Assembly: GCA_051294375.1 (NCBI GenBank)
Contig: CM119267.1
Span: 19,154,773-19,218,772 of the forward strand
From: Paraspadella gotoi
Lineage: Eukaryota > Chaetognatha
DNA: 64,000 bases
Direction: 5' to 3'
The notes beneath the pieces are model-generated. The model did not search any database. It was not told the DNA's origin and saw nothing but the letters and a program-made list of their open reading frames with translations. The position numbers and the translations under genes were made by a program. Below are positions 60,549-64,000 of this stretch, in pieces; positions within the stretch are counted from its first letter, which is position 1; each line of letters opens with the position of its first letter.

Positions 60549-61136
60549 TGTCAGACGTTTACGTCGTTAGTAATATTTTTATGGAAAATTTATTTTTAAG
60601 ACTTGACAGATTGTGAAATATGTAATGATCGTTTAAACATTATTAAAGGGCGTCTATTAAATATCGTCAAATTCGTCTACAATGTAAAAAAAATCGTGTA
60701 AATCTGCGTCTAAAGGTCAGAACGACTCGTATCAGTTGACGGGAAAGATGTACTACGTATGAGTGACGAGGATTGAGATTATGTTGGAGATGTCGATTAA
60801 GTAAGTTGGGAGTGGCGAAGATTTCGTGATAGTCGGGGATTAAGTCTAAGTGGTAAACAAGGATTAGCGAGGATTATGGGTTAATTTGTGAAATTAGTGA
60901 CTGTGAAATTTGACAGTGAGGGGTATAAATGGCGGGAATCTACGCGGCTGTTCTTATGTGCGACAGGATATGTGAATGATGGAATGTCAGTTAAAGTCTC
61001 GAATTTGTTTTCAAACCTTGTGAAATTTTTTTGAAATAGAGTTGATCTGTGACTTTTTTTTTACCTTCGTCGTCGTTTTTCTTGCGTAACTCGATCTTCG
61101 ACGCATTTTTTTAGTCTTGTTTTCGAGGTCATCGAT

Positions 61137-61204
<68 letters not shown>
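61137..61204 (+). repeat. (GTC)n trinucleotide repeat, about 22 units
   Basis: An uninterrupted GTC run followed by gacgtcgacga. In coding sequence it would give poly-Val, poly-Ser, poly-Arg or, on the other strand, poly-Asp/Thr/Arg. The flanks show no exon signals. Confidence 0.97.
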
Positions 61205-63318
61205 CGTCGACGAGAAGATTTTCCTTGACGTTTGGTACGTCGCTACGTTATTGATTAACGACCTGATATTTGCGACGAGGTTTGTTCAACAATCAATTTC
61301 GTTTTTGTCTCTAAATCTGAGCTGACCGGTTATATTTTGCTACAAAACATAAAAAAAAAAAAAAAAAAAATTTTAAAAAACGATTATTTTTTCAGCTAGA
61401 TTTTTAGTTTTATTTTAAATTTCAGTAGCTTTAAATCGTCTCGTCAAATTTTCCGTCTTGGGTTTCNNNNNNNNNNNNNNNNNNNNNNNNNNNNNNNNNN
61501 NNNNNNNNNNNNNNNNNNNNNNNNNNNNNNNNNNNNNNNNNNNNNNNNNNNNNNNNNNNNNNNNNNNNNNNNNNNNNNNNNNNNNNNNNNNNNNNNNNNN
61601 NNNNNNNNNNNNNNNNNNNNNNNNNNNNNNNNNNNNNNNNNNNNNNNNNNNNNNNNNNNNNNNNNNNNNNNNNNNNNNNNNNNNNNNNNNNNNNNNNNNN
61701 NNNNNNNNNNNNNNNNNNNNNNNNNNNNNNNNNNNNNNNNNNNNNNNNNNNNNNNNNNNNNNNNNNNNGAGAGAGAGAGAGATAAGAAAGGAACCTAATA
61801 AAGAGATGAAATTAAGCGAGAACGTGGCGCCCACGCTATCAATGAATTTAAACGAACGTAAATCACGACTTTGAGATTTAAATTTAATTTTTTTCTTACT
61901 GTAAATAAAAAAAAATTAAAAAATTAAAGGAAAAAGCGAGAAAAAAAAACAAACTTTTCGTCAAAAAAAAAAGAAAGTTTTTTCAAGAGCGAAGAAGATT
62001 ATTTTTACGACGTAATAAAAGAAAAACGATTAAAGGAAACGAAAGTGAAGTAAAAAAAGTATTACGCTAAAAATTACGACGCGCACTAGACCTTTACAAT
62101 ATTTCTCCCTAGTAGCTGTAAACATATTTTAAAATAAAATCGAAAACAGCGAAGAACTGAAATTTAAAATCCTCATTAAAGAGAATCTTAATTAGTCAAT
62201 TTAAAAAAAAAAAAACTTCGTTTTTTAAATCGTGATTCGACCTCGTCCGAGAATAAATTTGCGCGCGCGTCAAATTAAAATATTTTTTTTCTTATTTCGC
62301 CCGCGATGAGTCAATCTTCATTGTTTAAGTTTAAAACCGTAATAAACTGTTCAATTACTGCCCTTACCGCTCCGCCTACCGTGGCTTAAAAAAAAAAGTG
62401 AGACCCTAAAAAAGTAATTGTCGTTGTAAAATTTTTAAGACTAAAAAAAAAAAGTTTTGCAAAAAGCCATCGGCTAAACGGAAATAATTAATGTCCATCA
62501 GGACGAAATGATTTTGAGTCAAACGAGATTTTAAATTTCGCTCATTTTCCTTTTTCGTCTTCGTTTAAGTCAAGTTCTTTGTGGTTTTGTTGTTGGTTTT
62601 TTTTNNNNNNNNNNNNNNNNNNNNNNNNNNNNNNNNNNNNNNNNNNNNNNNNNNNNNNNNNNNNNNNNNNNNNNNNNNNNNNNNNNNNNNNNNNNNNNNN
62701 NNNNNNNNNNNNNNNNNNNNNNNNNNNNNNNNNNNNNNNNNNNNNNNNNNNNNNNNNNNNNNNNNNNNNNNNNNNNNNNNNNNNNNNNNNNNNNNNNNNN
62801 NNNNNNNNNNNNNNNNNNNNNNNNNNNNNNNNNNNNNNNNNNNNNNNNNNNNNNNNNNNNNNNNNNNNNNNNNNNNNNNNNNNNNNTTTTTTTTCTTCGA
62901 TCAAATTTCGACCTCAATATCGACTTACGATTAAATTTACATTTACGGCGATTCACAATGTAAACGCTCACATTTTAACTTTGTTCGTTAAGTTGTAACA
63001 CTATTCGATTTACGTTAAATATAGCAATATTTTTCGTCCAATTTTATTTCTTTTAACCGAATTTTTCAACTGTAATATCAGTTGGCATTAAAAATCACTT
63101 CCACTCGACGAAGCCACAATTTATCCCTCGACAAAATCGCATTCACTGTCGTCAAAAAATCACAAATTTGTCGGTAAAATTCGTCTCACGTGTCGGTAAG
63201 AGTCGAGGCTGCCTACGAGATTCGGCCTCGGACGAGAGAGAAAAAAAAAGGCCCTTCACGTTTTTTTCAGATGGAGAACTCATTAAAAAGTCTCAGATTT
63301 CAAAGGAGAAACGAGAGT

Positions 63319-63352
<34 letters not shown>

Positions 63353-64000
63353 NNNNNNNNNNNNNNNNNNNNNNNNNNNNNNNNNNNNNNNNNNNNNNNN
63401 NNNNNNNNNNNNNNNNNNNNNNNNNNNNNNNNNNNNNNNNNNNNTCTCTCTCTCTCTCTCTTTTATTTCTCGAATTCCTTTGATTTCAAATCATGGCGCC
63501 GAATGACGTGACGTTTTATCGCTGCTGCTCCTTTCCGTCATGATTCCGATCTTCACAAAGGAGACGTGAACATCTTCGCCTGTTCTTTATATTCACATTT
63601 CATTTTTTTTCTTCTCTATTTTCTCTCTCAGGTCCATTTTTGTTCTCCGTCGATACGTTTCCCTTTTTTTTTCTTGTCGTCGTCGTCAACGCCTCACGTC
63701 GTTCGCCGTAAACTTCCACTTAATTTGTTTTTATCTTTTCGCGTAAATTATTACTGGAAAAAAAAATAGAATAAAAGAGAGAGAAAAACTCGTAAACGGT
63801 AAAAACTTTTCGCGGATGTTGTATTCCGAAAAAGGAAAAGAGACAACGAGAGACAGTCATCTCGTAAAAACTCGAAGTTTCGCAAATAAACTAATTGTAA
63901 AAAAGAAAAATCTTGTGAGAAAATAATGAGTGTTTATTTTCTTTCCGCGCACGTATTTCATTCGTGACGTAAGAAAAAGGCTCGCCGAGACTCGCTCTAT

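Noticed and set aside
63491-63584. Minus-strand terminal exon with AATAAA after the stop
   Set aside because: The peptide looks natural, but the acceptor is preceded by purine-rich sequence and no upstream exon could be found.

Overview
This is a draft-assembly window of a eukaryotic nuclear genome, most likely an arthropod (possibly an insect; inferred, not proven). The reasons are short GT-AG exons separated by long AT-rich introns, an intron-containing tRNA-Ile(UAU), very many (CT)n/(GA)n and (GTC)n tracts, and an arthropod-style TATA plus TCAGTC core promoter. There are no bacterial features: no operons, ribosome binding sites or CRISPR.

Gene content. The best-supported reading is one long, sparsely exonic gene on the + strand, entering from the left or starting before 5.58 kb and ending at a stop at 50,851-50,853, followed by AATAAA at 50,945. 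Recognisable exon pieces are 5583-5975, 7717-7790, up to 10,642, 12,176-12,300, 12,965-13,011, 42,138-42,251 (strand uncertain), up to 47,422, 50,327-50,375, 50,546-50,641 and 50,773-50,853. Splice phases agree wherever neighbours can be compared (1-1, 2-2, 1-1, 0-0, 2-2, 0-0, 0-0), although E2, E6 and E8 were partly chosen with phase in mind. The peptide is hydrophilic and rich in Ser, Thr, Pro and Ala, with poly-Ser and poly-Thr tracts. It looks like a long disordered region, and I cannot name the family. Weaker exon candidates lie at 48.64-48.80, 56.28-56.46 and 59.10-59.16 kb.

Layout. 1-5.6 kb: pyrimidine-rich DNA, microsatellites, a 50-60 bp minisatellite. 5.6-13 kb: five exons. 11.72-23.06 kb: block P1, including the tRNA. 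23.19-28.35 kb: block Q in one orientation. 28.36-29.68 kb: part of Q turned back on itself. 29.68-41.69 kb: a second, partly error-ridden copy of P (P2). 41.69-46.95 kb: Q in the opposite orientation. 47.2-51 kb: last exons of the gene. 51.10-52.17 kb: a roughly 349-bp tandem satellite. 52.2-56.8 kb: AT-rich DNA with repeat remnants. 56.89-58.17 kb: a 1.27-kb imperfect palindrome. 58.2-64 kb: gaps, microsatellites and little else.

The P1-Q / partial Q / P2-Q arrangement accounts for more than half the window. It is more economically read as a misassembly with unpolished sequence than as biology. P2 runs into Q without a gap, whereas P1 meets Q across a fixed 25-N gap, so the 41.7-47 kb orientation of Q is the likelier real one.

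Gaps (N): 2773-3101, 6696-6841, 8677-8859, 9198-9407, 9910-9919, 10264-10525, 10705-10823, 11065-11177, 11443-11709, 12469-12813, 13645-13792, 14016-14156, 15468-15492, 17915-17939, 23059-23083, 29382-29553, 43248-43272, 43586-43595, 45323-45332, 46954-47229, 48542-48566, 52272-52296, 56853-56877, 59003-59077, 59165-59509, 59668-59879, 61467-61768, 62605-62886, 63353-63444. Gaps of exactly 10 or 25 N are placeholders rather than measured sizes. I did not find a convincing new biological system here.
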